In this document: in pieces, positions 8,953 through 19,837 of the stretch
Layout of the letters: each line of letters starts with the position of its first letter
Numbering within the stretch: the stretch's first letter is position 1
NCBI GenBank assembly: GCA_963697285.1
Contig: CAVONI010000012.1
Coordinates: forward strand, 434,001 to 498,000
Direction of reading: 5' to 3'
Length of the DNA: 64,000 nucleotides
Origin: JAEUQQ01 sp963697285
Lineage (GTDB): Bacteria; Acidobacteriota; Vicinamibacteria; Vicinamibacterales; JAFNAJ01
Program-made: the position numbers and the translations under genes
Notes under the pieces: model-generated
The model's database searches: none
Told to the model about the DNA's origin: nothing
The model's input: only the letters and a program-made list of their open reading frames with translations

Positions 8953-9811
8953 CCCCTGGCGTGTCGGGACCCACGACAAACACGAACCCCATCGGCCTCG
9001 CCGCAGCGGTGAGGCCCGAGACCACGACACACGACAGTCGGCGAAGCGCCTCGACTGGCAGCGAGCCGAGGTCCTCGGTGTCGGAAACAATCAGGTCGAC
9101 CGCAGCGCGCCCACCGACGCGCGCGAGCCCTTCCTCGATGCGAGGCGCCCACTCCGGCCCGAAGATCAGCCGCCGCACGCCAGCCTCGACGGCCGAGTCG
9201 ATCTCGTCAGCGGTGCAGACCTCGATGGACGTCGGCAGGTCGGCCTGCAACGCCATGACCTGCCGGACGGCGCTGGAGAAGTCGAGCGCGAACCGCAGGT
9301 GCGCGGCCCGCGCCACGACACCGGCGTCGAGTGCTGCGCGATACGGCGCCCCGCCGCCCACTCGCACCGCGTAGTGCTCCAGCGCGCGCAGACCGGGGGT
9401 CGTGTCACGTGACGACCGCACCGGGCATCCGCGTGCGGACACGACGCAATCGGCGGTGAGCGTGGCAATGCCCGTGAGGCGACTGACGAAGGTGCGAGCC
9501 GTGCGTTCGGCGGTGAGCAGCGCGCCGGCACTGCCGCTGACCTCGAGGATCACGTCGCCGGCGAGCACCCGCGTCCCATCGGGCACGCGCTGGCCGACGA
9601 TCGCGAGCGGATCCATCTGACGAAAGGCCTCTTCGGCCAGGCACACACCAGCCAGGAGGGCTGGCTGCGTCGCGAGGATGCGGCCGCGTGCCCGCTGGCT
9701 TGCGGCGACGAGCGCGTCGGTCGTCACGTCGCCCCATCCCAGGTCCTCGGCGAGGGCGCGCCGCACCTGCTCGCGGCAGAGCCCGGGATCGAGAGGTGCC
9801 ACCTCGATCAC
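8945..9811 (-). CDS. NadC-like quinolinate phosphoribosyltransferase family protein with eroded active site
   Basis: The 288-residue protein has the overall fold signatures of NadC: LAEDLGWGDVTTDAL near residue 22, LLTAERTARTFVSRLTGIAT at about 98-117 and TTPGLRALEHYAVRVGGG. NadC makes nicotinate mononucleotide from quinolinate and PRPP. Several residues known to bind substrates are changed. The RKTTPG lysine is Asp136, the GxNHR histidine is Tyr157, the IKDNH lysine region reads VVARAAH, and the late LLDN and SGGI motifs are absent. It may therefore be an inactive or re-purposed paralogue; the related ModD group is another possibility. The GTG start at 9811 overlaps the valS stop (GTGA). I leave the symbol blank for this reason. 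Confidence 0.8.
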   Translation of the reverse strand: MIEVAPLDPGLCREQVRRALAEDLGWGDVTTDALVAASQRARGRILATQPALLAGVCLAEEAFRQMDPLAIVGQRVPDGTRVLAGDVILEVSGSAGALLTAERTARTFVSRLTGIATLTADCVVSARGCPVRSSRDTTPGLRALEHYAVRVGGGAPYRAALDAGVVARAAHLRFALDFSSAVRQVMALQADLPTSIEVCTADEIDSAVEAGVRRLIFGPEWAPRIEEGLARVGGRAAVDLIVSDTEDLGSLPVEALRRLSCVVVSGLTAAARPMGFVFVVGPDTPGDA

Positions 9812-12402
9812 GGAACAGGCTCCCTGGCTGGCGGCTCGCCGAGCTCGACGGCCGTGACGGCCAGCACGTCGCCGCTGGTCACGTCCCACGCCTGCACGAG
9901 GCCCGACGCGCTGACATCGAGGCTGACGGCAGCCAGCAATCCGCGCATGTCGTCAGGCAGCGTGATGGCCACGCGGGACACCGGTGTGCGCATGGACTTC
10001 TGCCCTTCCGACTTCTTCTTCCTGATGTCGCCCAGGATGTCGGTGGCCAACCCGAGCGCACGCTCCGCGTCGGCATCGCGCCCGCCGAGCAGCGACACGA
10101 TGTCGTCAGACACCGGCCAGGCCGCCTTGTGCACCGAGCCCTCGCGCCACCACGACCAGACGTCCTCGGTGACGAAGGGCAGGTACGGCGCGAAGAGACG
10201 CAGCAGCACGTCGAGCGTGATCTGCATCGCGCTGTTGGCCGAGGCGGCGCCTTCTTCACCGTGGTCACCATACCGGCGCGCCTTCACGAGCTCGAGGTAG
10301 TGGTCGCAGAACGCCCAGAAGAACCCCTCGGTGCGCTCGAGCGCCTTGGTGTAGTTGTACTCGGCGAGATCGGCCGTCGTCTCGTCGATCAGCTGTGCGA
10401 GGCGCGTCAGGAGGCCACGGTCGACACTGTGCGTCACCGGCCCGCGCGGCTCCGCGTTGGCCAGCACGAACTTCGAGGCGTTCAGGATCTTGATCGAGAG
10501 CCGGCGTCCCACCCGCATCTGGCCGGTGTCGAACGCGGTGTCGGCGCCCGACCGGCCGCTCGCGGCCCAGTAGCGCACCGCGTCGGAACCGTGCTCCTCG
10601 AGCAGGCCCATTGGCGTGACCACGTTGCCCTTCGATTTCGACATCTTCTTGCGATCCGGATCGAGGACCCATCCGGAGATCGCCGCGTGCGTCCACGGCA
10701 GCGAGTCGTGCGCCAGTTCGGCCCGCAGGACGGTGTAGAAGAGCCACGTGCGGATGATGTCGTGCGCCTGTGGACGCAGGTCCATCGGGAAGACGCGGGC
10801 GAACAGGTCAGGGTCACGCTCCCAGCCGGCGGCGACCTGCGGCGTGAGCGACGAGGTCGCCCAGGTGTCCATGACGTCGAGATCTGCGGTGAAGCCACCG
10901 GGCTGGTCGCGCTGCGCGGCGGTATAGCCGTCGGGGACGTCGGTCGACGGATCAACCGGCAGCCGCGCCTCGCCGGGCACGAGCGGCCGCGCATACTCGG
11001 GCTGCCCGTGCGCGTCGAGCGGATACCACACCGGGATCGGCACGCCGAAGAAACGCTGGCGGCTGACGCACCAGTCGCCGTTGAGCCCCGTGATCCAGTT
11101 CTCGTAGCGATGACGCATGTGCGAAGGGTGCCACTCCATCTGCCGCCCGCGTTCGATGAGGCGGTCGCGATGCGCGAGCGTGTGGATGAACCACTGGCGG
11201 CTGGTGATGATCTCGAGCGGACGATCGCCTTTCTCGAAGAACTTCACCGCGTGCGTGATCGGACGGGGCTCCCCCAGCAACAGGCCGCGCTCGCGCAAGG
11301 CATCGACGACCCGGGCCCGGGCCTTGATCACCGACAAGCCCACCATCCCGTCGTAGCACGCCTGCGCGGCGGCAGCGTCATCCGACTCCCAGCCGGCGCT
11401 GCCCCACGCCACGGGCCGGAACGTGCCGTTGGCCTGGATGACGGCGCGCACCGGCAGCCCGAGTTCGCGCCACCAGGTGACGTCGGTCGTATCGCCGAAG
11501 GTGCAGATCATCGCGATGCCCGTGCCCTTGTCGGGCTCGGCCAGCGCGTGGGCGAGGATGGGGACGCGCACGCCGAAGAGCGGCGTCACCACGTGCGTCC
11601 CGAACAGCGGCTGGTATCGCGGATCGTCAGGGTGCGCGACGAGAGCGACACACGCCGGGATGAGCTCCGGTCGCGTGGTGTCGATCTCGATCGCGCCCTC
11701 CCCGTCGGCGCGCGCGAACCGGATCTTGTGATACGCGCCCGGCATCTCGCGGTCTTCGAGCTCGGCCTGGGCGACCGCGGTCTTGAAATCGACGTCCCAG
11801 AGCGTCGGCGCTTCGAGCTGGTAGGCCTGCCCGCGCGCCAGGAGCCGCACGAAGGCGAGTTGCGAGACACGCTGCGCGTCCTTGCCGATCGTCACGTACG
11901 TCATCGACCAGTCGACCGACAGCCCGAGGTAGCGCCACAGGTGCTCGAAGGCCTTTTCGTCCTCGACGGTCAACTGCAGGCAGAGATCGATGAAGTTCGG
12001 CCGCGAGATGGCGACGGGGTGCTTGTCGGGCCTGGCCGGCGGCGTGAACGCCGGGTCGTAGGGCAGCGACGGATCGCAGCGGACGCCGAAGAAGTTCTGC
12101 ACGCGGCGTTCAGTCGGCAGGCCGTTGTCGTCCCAGCCCATGGGATAGAACACCGACTTGCCGCGCATGCGCTGGAACCGCGCGATCACGTCGGTGTGCG
12201 TGTACGAGAAGACATGCCCGACGTGCAGCGACCCGCTGACGGTCGGCGGCGGGGTGTCGATGGCGAACACCTCGTCACGGGGACGCGACCGGTCGAACCG
12301 GTAGGTGCCCTCGGCGTCCCAGCGGGCGGTCCATTTCTGCTCGAGGCCTTCGAGCACGGGTTTGTCGGGAACGGAAGCAGGGCGGGCCGGAGCGTCGGGC
12401 AT
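9808..12402 (-). CDS. valS: Valine--tRNA ligase
   Basis: The 864-residue class Ia aminoacyl-tRNA synthetase charges tRNA-Val and edits mischarged threonine. The HIGH-type motif is PPTVSGSLHVGHVFSYTHTD (residues about 51-70), and YPMGWDDNGLPTERRVQNFF follows. The KMSKS loop is KKMSKSKGNVVTP, and the anticodon-binding domain includes YNYTKALERTEGFFWAFCDHY. The C-terminal coiled coil common in bacterial ValS is reduced; the tail is short and ends near residue 864. It heads a chain of overlapping minus-strand genes (nadC-like, birA, unknown, methyltransferase). Confidence 0.95.
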   Translation of the reverse strand: MPDAPARPASVPDKPVLEGLEQKWTARWDAEGTYRFDRSRPRDEVFAIDTPPPTVSGSLHVGHVFSYTHTDVIARFQRMRGKSVFYPMGWDDNGLPTERRVQNFFGVRCDPSLPYDPAFTPPARPDKHPVAISRPNFIDLCLQLTVEDEKAFEHLWRYLGLSVDWSMTYVTIGKDAQRVSQLAFVRLLARGQAYQLEAPTLWDVDFKTAVAQAELEDREMPGAYHKIRFARADGEGAIEIDTTRPELIPACVALVAHPDDPRYQPLFGTHVVTPLFGVRVPILAHALAEPDKGTGIAMICTFGDTTDVTWWRELGLPVRAVIQANGTFRPVAWGSAGWESDDAAAAQACYDGMVGLSVIKARARVVDALRERGLLLGEPRPITHAVKFFEKGDRPLEIITSRQWFIHTLAHRDRLIERGRQMEWHPSHMRHRYENWITGLNGDWCVSRQRFFGVPIPVWYPLDAHGQPEYARPLVPGEARLPVDPSTDVPDGYTAAQRDQPGGFTADLDVMDTWATSSLTPQVAAGWERDPDLFARVFPMDLRPQAHDIIRTWLFYTVLRAELAHDSLPWTHAAISGWVLDPDRKKMSKSKGNVVTPMGLLEEHGSDAVRYWAASGRSGADTAFDTGQMRVGRRLSIKILNASKFVLANAEPRGPVTHSVDRGLLTRLAQLIDETTADLAEYNYTKALERTEGFFWAFCDHYLELVKARRYGDHGEEGAASANSAMQITLDVLLRLFAPYLPFVTEDVWSWWREGSVHKAAWPVSDDIVSLLGGRDADAERALGLATDILGDIRKKKSEGQKSMRTPVSRVAITLPDDMRGLLAAVSLDVSASGLVQAWDVTSGDVLAVTAVELGEPPAREPVP

Positions 12403-12452
12403 AGCTGGGCATCGTACCGAGTCGGCACGACCGAGCGCAACCCCGCGGGCGA

Positions 12453-13358
12453 CTAGACCTGCGCCTTGACCCGCTCGATCTCGTCGCGAACGACCCGTTC
12501 GGCCACTTCGAGCACGCGTGCGTCAGCCACCTCGCGGATGACCGCGTCGGTGAGCCGCTCGACCACCCGGCGTGCGATCGCGTCGACCTGCTCGTCCGAA
12601 AGCACGATGGGCCCCGAGGACGACGCGCCCGCTCCCGCTGCCTCTCCCAGGTCGGCTCCACGTGACTGCGGGGGCGTGACGGCCGCCCACGATGCGGGCA
12701 GCGGACGCTCGCCGAGTTCGTCGGCAAGGAGCGCGTCGAACGCCGCGGCGAGCGACGCGCCCGCCCGGCCCGCCCGACCGGCGTCTGCACCCTCGGGCTC
12801 CACCTCCGCCCTGGGAGCCGGCGCCTGCGCCGCGCTCGCCCGGGCGGCGAGTGCCTCGTCGAGGCGGTCGAAGTAGTCGTCGAGCGTCCGCGCCGGGGCG
12901 GGCGTGACGCCGGCGTCGAACGGGAATCCACCTGCCACCGGAGCCGCCGCACCTTCGTGCGAGGGATTCGGCCCAGGTGCGCCAGCCCCAGACGCCCCGA
13001 GCAACTGCCGTACGAGTGCGATGACCATCTGCGGCTCGAAGGGCTTGTTCAGGACACCGCTGCAGCCGACGTCGCGGGCACGTGCGTCGTCGATCTGCTC
13101 GAACGCCCCTGTCATCAGCACCACCGGGATGTGGGCCAGCGACGGCGTCGCCTTGATGAAGGCCGCCACCGCGTAGCCGTCACGCTCCGGCATGCTCACG
13201 TCGGCCAGGACAATGTCTGGCCGTTCGCGTTCGAGGCAGTCGATGGCCTCCTGGCCGTCGCTGACGGCAATGACATCCATGCCCTCGTCGTGGAAGGTGA
13301 GTTCGATGACCTTCTGGACGGTGACGCTGTCGTCCGCGAGCAGGATCTTGGGCGGCAT
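12453..13358 (-). CDS. Response regulator with long low-complexity linker and C-terminal helix
   Basis: The 301-residue protein has an N-terminal CheY-like receiver domain (residues 1-120). It contains ILLADDSVTVQKV, the phospho-acceptor Asp in DIVLADVSMPERDG, the Thr in VVLMTGAF and the Lys in VLNKPFEP. A Pro/Ala/Glu-rich linker of about 120 residues follows. The C-terminal 50 residues are helical and start DEQVDAIARRVVERLTDAVI. No DNA-binding domain is visible, so it probably works by protein-protein contact, as seen in gliding or motility-type regulators. A GTG three codons upstream is also possible. There is no partner kinase next to it. Confidence 0.85.
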   Translation of the reverse strand: MPPKILLADDSVTVQKVIELTFHDEGMDVIAVSDGQEAIDCLERERPDIVLADVSMPERDGYAVAAFIKATPSLAHIPVVLMTGAFEQIDDARARDVGCSGVLNKPFEPQMVIALVRQLLGASGAGAPGPNPSHEGAAAPVAGGFPFDAGVTPAPARTLDDYFDRLDEALAARASAAQAPAPRAEVEPEGADAGRAGRAGASLAAAFDALLADELGERPLPASWAAVTPPQSRGADLGEAAGAGASSSGPIVLSDEQVDAIARRVVERLTDAVIREVADARVLEVAERVVRDEIERVKAQV

Positions 13359-13408
13359 GGGCGACACAGTAGCCGCGGTGGCGAAGCCGCGTCAATCGAG
13401 GAGCGCTG

Positions 13409-13816
13409 TCAGACCGCCTCGACGCGCGGCCTGACCTCGCGGTTGATGAAATCGACGATGTCCTGCATGGGCGTTCCGGGCAGGAACACCCCCTTGACGC
13501 CCATCGCCTTGAGCTTGGGGATGTCCACCTCGGGGATGATGCCCCCGACGAGTACCAGGACGTCGTCGAGCCCTTTTTCGCGGAGGAGCTCGATGACCTT
13601 CGGGCAGATGTGGTTGTGCGCGCCGCTGAGGATCGAGAGGCCGATGACGTCGGCATCCTCCTGGAGCGCCGAGGTGACAATCATCTCGGCCGTCTGGCGC
13701 AGGCCGGTGTAGATGACTTCCATCCCGGCGTCGCGCAGGGCGCGGGCGATGACCTTGGCGCCTCGGTCGTGACCATCGAGGCCGGGCTTGGCGATGACAA
13801 CGCGGATTCGGCTCAT
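13409..13816 (-). CDS. Acyl-CoA mutase small subunit, cobalamin-binding (IcmB/McmA C-terminal type)
   Basis: The 135-residue protein is a stand-alone B12-binding domain. KPGLDGHDRGAKVIARAL contains the DxHxxG motif whose His coordinates cobalt. SILSGAHNH and LVGGIIPEVDI complete the Rossmann-like fold. The length matches the separate small subunit of isobutyryl-CoA mutase (IcmB) and archaeal-type methylmalonyl-CoA mutases. It starts 4 bp after the stop of the large subunit gene, so the two form an operon and presumably one enzyme. A longer in-frame extension upstream overlaps the large subunit gene and is not real. Confidence 0.9.
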   Translation of the reverse strand: MSRIRVVIAKPGLDGHDRGAKVIARALRDAGMEVIYTGLRQTAEMIVTSALQEDADVIGLSILSGAHNHICPKVIELLREKGLDDVLVLVGGIIPEVDIPKLKAMGVKGVFLPGTPMQDIVDFINREVRPRVEAV

Positions 13817-13820
13817 GGGC

Positions 13821-15473
<1,653 letters not shown>

Positions 15474-15492
15474 AACGGGTCATTATAGCCGT

Positions 15493-17758
15493 CTACGAAA
15501 TCACGCGAACGCCAAGGAACTGCTTGGCTTCCCCGCTGGCGTCGCCGGCCTTCACCTCGACGACGTACTCGCCGCTGGGGAGGCTGGCAAGGGGCAGATC
15601 GATCAGGAACGCCGGCACGGCGGGCGACGTGCCTGGCTTCACCTCGAGATCGACCATCTTCTGGCCGGCGCGGTTCAGCAGCATCGCCGTCGGCGTCACC
15701 GGCACGTCGCCCTGGGTCCGTGCGCCGAAACGAATCAGGAGACGGTCGGTGCGCCTGAACTCGCGGCCGGCAAACGGGACGGCCGTGGCATCGGCGGCGA
15801 TCTGCTGGAACTCGCGTGCGGTGCGAGCCCGGTACACCTCGAGGGTGGTGAGCGCGACCTGCGGTGCCGTGAAGTCGGGCACGTCGACATCGATCAGGTC
15901 GGAGTCGATGACCTGGCCGCCCGTTCCCTCGACCGAGAGCCGCAGTTGCATCCTGCCCGGGGCGGCATCGAAGCTGACCTTGGACACGGGCGCGGCGTCA
16001 CCCGGCACCTTGCCGCGGAAGTACGAGCGCCCGTCGCCGCCAGCCGCCAGCAGCGACACCCGCGACGGCACCTCGCGCCGGTCGCCGGGGACGGCCGGTG
16101 TGGGTTCCCAGACGAACGTCACCCGGGTGCGTCCGTCCCCTGCCGGCGTCATGCCGATCCACGTCTGCACGGAGCGTGCACGGTTGGCGGCGCCGACGTT
16201 GGCCAGCGCCTCGGTGATGCCGCGCTCGGGACCGGGTTTCGGCGGAGCGGCGACGCGAGTGGCCTCTTCGGCCGTGAGCGCCCAGTAGCCCTTGCGCGCC
16301 CGCACCTGGACGCCGGGACGCTTCACCCGCACCTTGATCTCGTGGAACTTGCCGTCGCTCGGCGTCTGCGTCGAGTTGTACCCCACCAGGTAGTACGCGC
16401 TCGAGTCACGGACGACCTGCTTCAGTCCGCCCTCGAGATCGTTGCGGTTGACGATGGCGCGCCCGTCGGTCTCCGACGCCAGCGTCCGGAGCGAGTCCTG
16501 CGTCGCGCTCAACGATTGCGCGTCCTGCCGCATGCCGACGCCCTGTTCGATGTCGAACTCGAAGACGGCCAGGCCACGCGGGTCGAGCGAGTAGATGGCC
16601 GTGTTGGCGCGGCTGCAGGCGGCATAGACCTCGCGCATGTCACCCTGCAGGTCGACGTCCGAGAAGAACCGCGCGCGGTCTTCGGTCATGCTGTTCTCGC
16701 CGGCCGTGGGATTGCGGCGATTGGGATTGCCGATGCCCTGCATCTCGGCGTTCGGATCGCGCAACTGCGGGGGCACGTAGTTCGAGTAGCCCTCGCTGAC
16801 GAGCACGATGGACTTGCGTCCCTCGCGCAAGCCGCCGAGACGCACCGCGATGGCCTTGATGGCCGACAGCGACACCTGGTTGCGCATGCGCTCGACGATC
16901 TCGACGGGGTACATCGAGGTACTGCTCCTCGAACTCGTTGCGGGGCTGATAGTCGAACTTGCGGCCGTCGAACTTCTCGATCACGCGGATCACCGACTCG
17001 TGGTTGCGCGTCAGCCGCACGTCGGCGATCGGTGTCAGCGGATACATGACGCCGATGAGATCGAGTGGCCCAAGCTGCGTGCGGATGAAGTTGATGAGCG
17101 GCTGCCGCACGGCCATGCTGGTGCCGCGGCGGACGTGGTAGTCGTCGAGCACGAAGACGAAGATCCGGACGTCCTCGCGCTGCGCCTCGGACTCTTCGTC
17201 GTAGTCGGAACGAATCGCCCGCGGGGCGTCCTCGCCGGGCCGCGGGTTCCCGTCCAGGTTGATGAGCTTGAACGTCTCGACCACCTGCGGCTTGTTGTCT
17301 TCGAAGACCTCGAAGTCGGCCTGCGTCAGGTCGCTCACCGGCTTGCCCTGCTTGTCGGAGACGATGACGTCCACGCGCACGAAGTTGATGCCGGCGCGAA
17401 ACACCGGCGGCGGCTGCCCTTCCTGGCTCGCCGAAGCCGCCGGCTGCCCCTCGGGCCGCGACTGGGAAGCCGGTGGCGGAGGCGGCTGCCCCTCGGGCCG
17501 CGACTGGGAAGCCGGTGGCGAAGGCGGCTGCCCCTCGGGTCTTGCCTGGGTCGCCGGCTGTGAAGTCGGCTGCCCGTCCTGACCCGCCGGAACCGTCGTG
17601 AGGACTCGCTGCGACGGCGCCTGGGCGTCGGCTCGCGGCCCGGTTGCCCACAAGGCCCCCAGGGCCACGACCACGGCGACGCCGAACACGCGACGCGCGC
17701 GCCTGCGGACCAGGCCAGTCGTCGCCGGCCCCGAAGGCCGGCCAGTGCACACATCCAT
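15493..17758 (-). CDS. VWFA-related secreted protein, broken by a +1 frameshift
   Basis: Two open frames, 16914-17758 and 15493-16914, together encode one protein of about 754 residues of the VWFA-related family common in Acidobacteriota. The N-terminal part has a long signal peptide ending ADAQ, a Pro/Gln-rich repeat linker, FRAGINFVRVDVIVSDKQGK and the VWA-like core VRIFVFVLDDYHVRRG. The second frame continues it with GRKSIVLVSEGYSNYVPPQL and a C-terminal domain beginning about LVGYNSTQTPSDGKFHEIKV. The frames join near 16914-16922, where removing one base (most simply one C of a CCCC run) restores continuity. Both halves look fully conserved. Function is unknown; such proteins are exported and probably mediate protein contacts. 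Confidence 0.8.
17441..17566. repeat. 42-bp in-frame tandem repeat in the VWFA gene
   Basis: Three copies of a 42-bp unit start at 17441, 17483 and 17525. The first two differ at one or two bases and the third is more diverged. Each encodes a 14-residue block of the type RPEGQPPPPPASQS in the linker after the signal peptide. This is the usual way such linkers change length. Confidence 0.85.
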
Positions 17759-17929
17759 GTCACTTCCTCGTGCGGGTGGACGCCGTGGGTTTCAGGCCTG
17801 TTGATCATAGCATCCGGACCGATCGGCCCCGTCGCGATTGATGCTACGATCCGGGGTCATTTTCCGGCGCGTGGTCATCCCGCGCTGCTTCCCTTCTCAG
17901 ACGCCGCGCGCGTCGAAGGAGTTGGTCCT

Positions 17930-19096
17930 GTGCCTGAGCAGGTTGCCACCGCCATGCCACCCCTCACCGTGCTCGCCGAAGACGAGGCCCTCTTCCGCGA
18001 CAGCGTCCGCGAGTTCGCCGACGCACAGATCAAGCCGCACGTGCGCGACATGGACGAGCACGCGAAGATCCCCCGCTCGCTCATCGATCAGCTGTTCGAG
18101 TTCGGCGTGATGGGCATCGAGATCCCCGAGCGATTCGGCGGAGCCGGCGGCACGTTCTTCCACTCGGTCGTGGGCGTCGAAGCCCTGTCGCGCATCGACC
18201 CGTCAGTCGGCGTGCTCGTCGACGTCCAGAACACGTTGTGCATCAACGCGGTGATGCGCTGGGGGACGGCCGAACAGCAGCAGCGCTACCTGCCGAAGCT
18301 GGCCTCGTCGTGGGTCGGCGCCTATGCCCTGTCTGAGGCCGGGTCGGGTTCGGACGCGTTTGCGCTGCAGACGCGCGCCGTGGCCGACGGGGACCACTAC
18401 GTCCTCAACGGCCAGAAGCTCTGGATCACCAACGGCAACGAGGCGAACCTCTTCATCGTCTTCGCCACGGTCAATCCCGAGGCCGGCTACAAGGGCATCA
18501 CGGCGTTCTTCGTCGAGCGCGACACGCCCGGCTTCACCGTGGGCAAGAAGGAAGAGAAACTCGGCATCCGCGCAAGCAGCACGTGCGAGTTGCTGTTCGA
18601 CGGCTGTCGCGTTCCACGCGCCAACGTGCTCGGCGAGGTCGGCAAGGGCTACAAGGTCGCCATCGAAACGCTGAACGAGGGGCGCATCGGGATCGGCGCG
18701 CAGATGCTGGGGCTCGCCCAGGGCGCCCTCGACCACGCCATCCGTTACACCAGGGAGCGGAGGCAGTTCGGCAAGGCGATCGCGGAGTTCCAGGCCGTGC
18801 AGCACCAGGTCGCCCGGATGGCCATCGACGTCGAGGCCGCCCGGTTGACGGTCTACAACGCGGCGCGCCTGCGCGACGCGGGCCGACCGTTCCTGACCGA
18901 GGCGGCGATGTGCAAGCTCCTCGCGTCGGAGGTCGCTGAACGTTGCGCGTCCATGGCGGTCAACCTGTTCGGTGGTTATGGCTTCACCCGTGACTACCCC
19001 GTCGAGAAGCTGTACCGCGACGCGAAGATCGGCCAGATCTACGAGGGCACGTCGAACATGCAGCTGACGACGATCGCGAAGGCCTTGCTGGGTTGA
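17930..19096 (+). CDS. Acyl-CoA dehydrogenase, short-chain type
   Basis: The 388-residue FAD enzyme introduces the alpha-beta double bond in acyl-CoA. Diagnostic blocks are AYALSEAGSGSDAFALQT, YVLNGQKLWITNG, LNEGRIGIGAQMLGLAQGAL and the C-terminal QIYEGTSNMQ, in which Glu372 is the catalytic base. The GTG at 17930 is chosen because GAAGGAG lies 8 bases upstream; an ATG earlier in the frame has no such site. It is translationally coupled to the downstream phosphatase gene (TTGA overlap). It is divergent from the VWFA gene across a gap of about 170 bp that I otherwise find empty of genes. Confidence 0.93.
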   Translation: MPEQVATAMPPLTVLAEDEALFRDSVREFADAQIKPHVRDMDEHAKIPRSLIDQLFEFGVMGIEIPERFGGAGGTFFHSVVGVEALSRIDPSVGVLVDVQNTLCINAVMRWGTAEQQQRYLPKLASSWVGAYALSEAGSGSDAFALQTRAVADGDHYVLNGQKLWITNGNEANLFIVFATVNPEAGYKGITAFFVERDTPGFTVGKKEEKLGIRASSTCELLFDGCRVPRANVLGEVGKGYKVAIETLNEGRIGIGAQMLGLAQGALDHAIRYTRERRQFGKAIAEFQAVQHQVARMAIDVEAARLTVYNAARLRDAGRPFLTEAAMCKLLASEVAERCASMAVNLFGGYGFTRDYPVEKLYRDAKIGQIYEGTSNMQLTTIAKALLG

Positions 19097-19791
19097 CCTC
19101 ATCGCTCTCGTCGTTCCGCCCGCGCGCGTGCATCTTCGATCTCGACGGCACGCTCGTCGACAACATGCCCGTCCATGCCGACGCCTTCGCCGTCTTCGCG
19201 CAGCGTCACGGCCTGCCCCCGTTGACGCCAGCTGACCGTCGTGCACTCGACGGCAAGCGCAACAGCGAGATCTTCCCGGTGATCTTCAAGCGTGCGCTCG
19301 ATCGCGACGAGGTGCTCGCCTACGAAGAAGAGAAGGAGGGGCTCTACCGCGAGCTGTCGCAGGGACAGCTTGTGCCCCTGCCTGGCGCCCGACGCCTGCT
19401 CGACGCGCTGTCGCAACGCGGCATCGCCGTGGCGGTCGCAACCTCGGCACCGCGCGCCAACGTCGACCACTCACTCCGCGAACTCGGCCTCGAGTGGCTG
19501 GCTCCGCTGGTGGTGCGCGGGGATGAAGTACCCAACGGCAAGCCAGCCCCCGACGTGTTCCTCGAGGCTGCGCGCCGACGTGGCGTCGCGCCGGGCGACT
19601 GCCTGGCGTTCGAGGACGCGCCGATGGGGCTCGAAGCGGTTCGCGCCGCGGGAATGCGCCTCGTCGCCCTGGCCACGTCGTTCCCCGCCGAGGAGTTGTT
19701 GCGACACCACACGCGACCGGATGCGGTGGTCCGGTCGTACGACGAGTTGCTGTCGGGCGACGCCGCCTGGCTGCGCGACGACCCGGCATGA
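19093..19791 (+). CDS. HAD-family phosphatase/phosphoglucomutase-like hydrolase
   Basis: The 232-residue haloacid-dehalogenase superfamily protein has all four motifs. CIFDLDGTLVDNMPVH carries the nucleophile Asp. VAVATSAPRANV carries the Ser/Thr, NGKPAPDVF the Lys and FEDAPMGLEAV the Mg-binding acidic residues. Spacing and the cap after motif I match subfamily IA beta-phosphoglucomutase-like enzymes, which act on small sugar phosphates. The TTG start overlaps the acyl-CoA dehydrogenase stop by 4 bases (TTGA), so translation is coupled; an alternative start within the first 10 codons is not obvious. The substrate is unknown. Confidence 0.9.
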   Translation: MTSSLSSFRPRACIFDLDGTLVDNMPVHADAFAVFAQRHGLPPLTPADRRALDGKRNSEIFPVIFKRALDRDEVLAYEEEKEGLYRELSQGQLVPLPGARRLLDALSQRGIAVAVATSAPRANVDHSLRELGLEWLAPLVVRGDEVPNGKPAPDVFLEAARRRGVAPGDCLAFEDAPMGLEAVRAAGMRLVALATSFPAEELLRHHTRPDAVVRSYDELLSGDAAWLRDDPA

Positions 19792-19837
19792 CGCCGACTA
19801 ACCGCGGCGCCGACGGCCAGGCCGTCACCTGCGGTGG

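Noticed and set aside
9688..12456. A 922-codon plus-strand open frame opposite valS
   Set aside because: It is the antisense of a confidently identified synthetase gene, consists of low-complexity His/Arg/Val-rich text and has no domain. Long antisense frames are expected at this GC content.
15493..17758. Programmed +1 frameshifting in the VWFA gene
   Set aside because: No slippery codon with a downstream structure is seen, and two other genes in the window have the same kind of single-base excess, which points to mutation or error.
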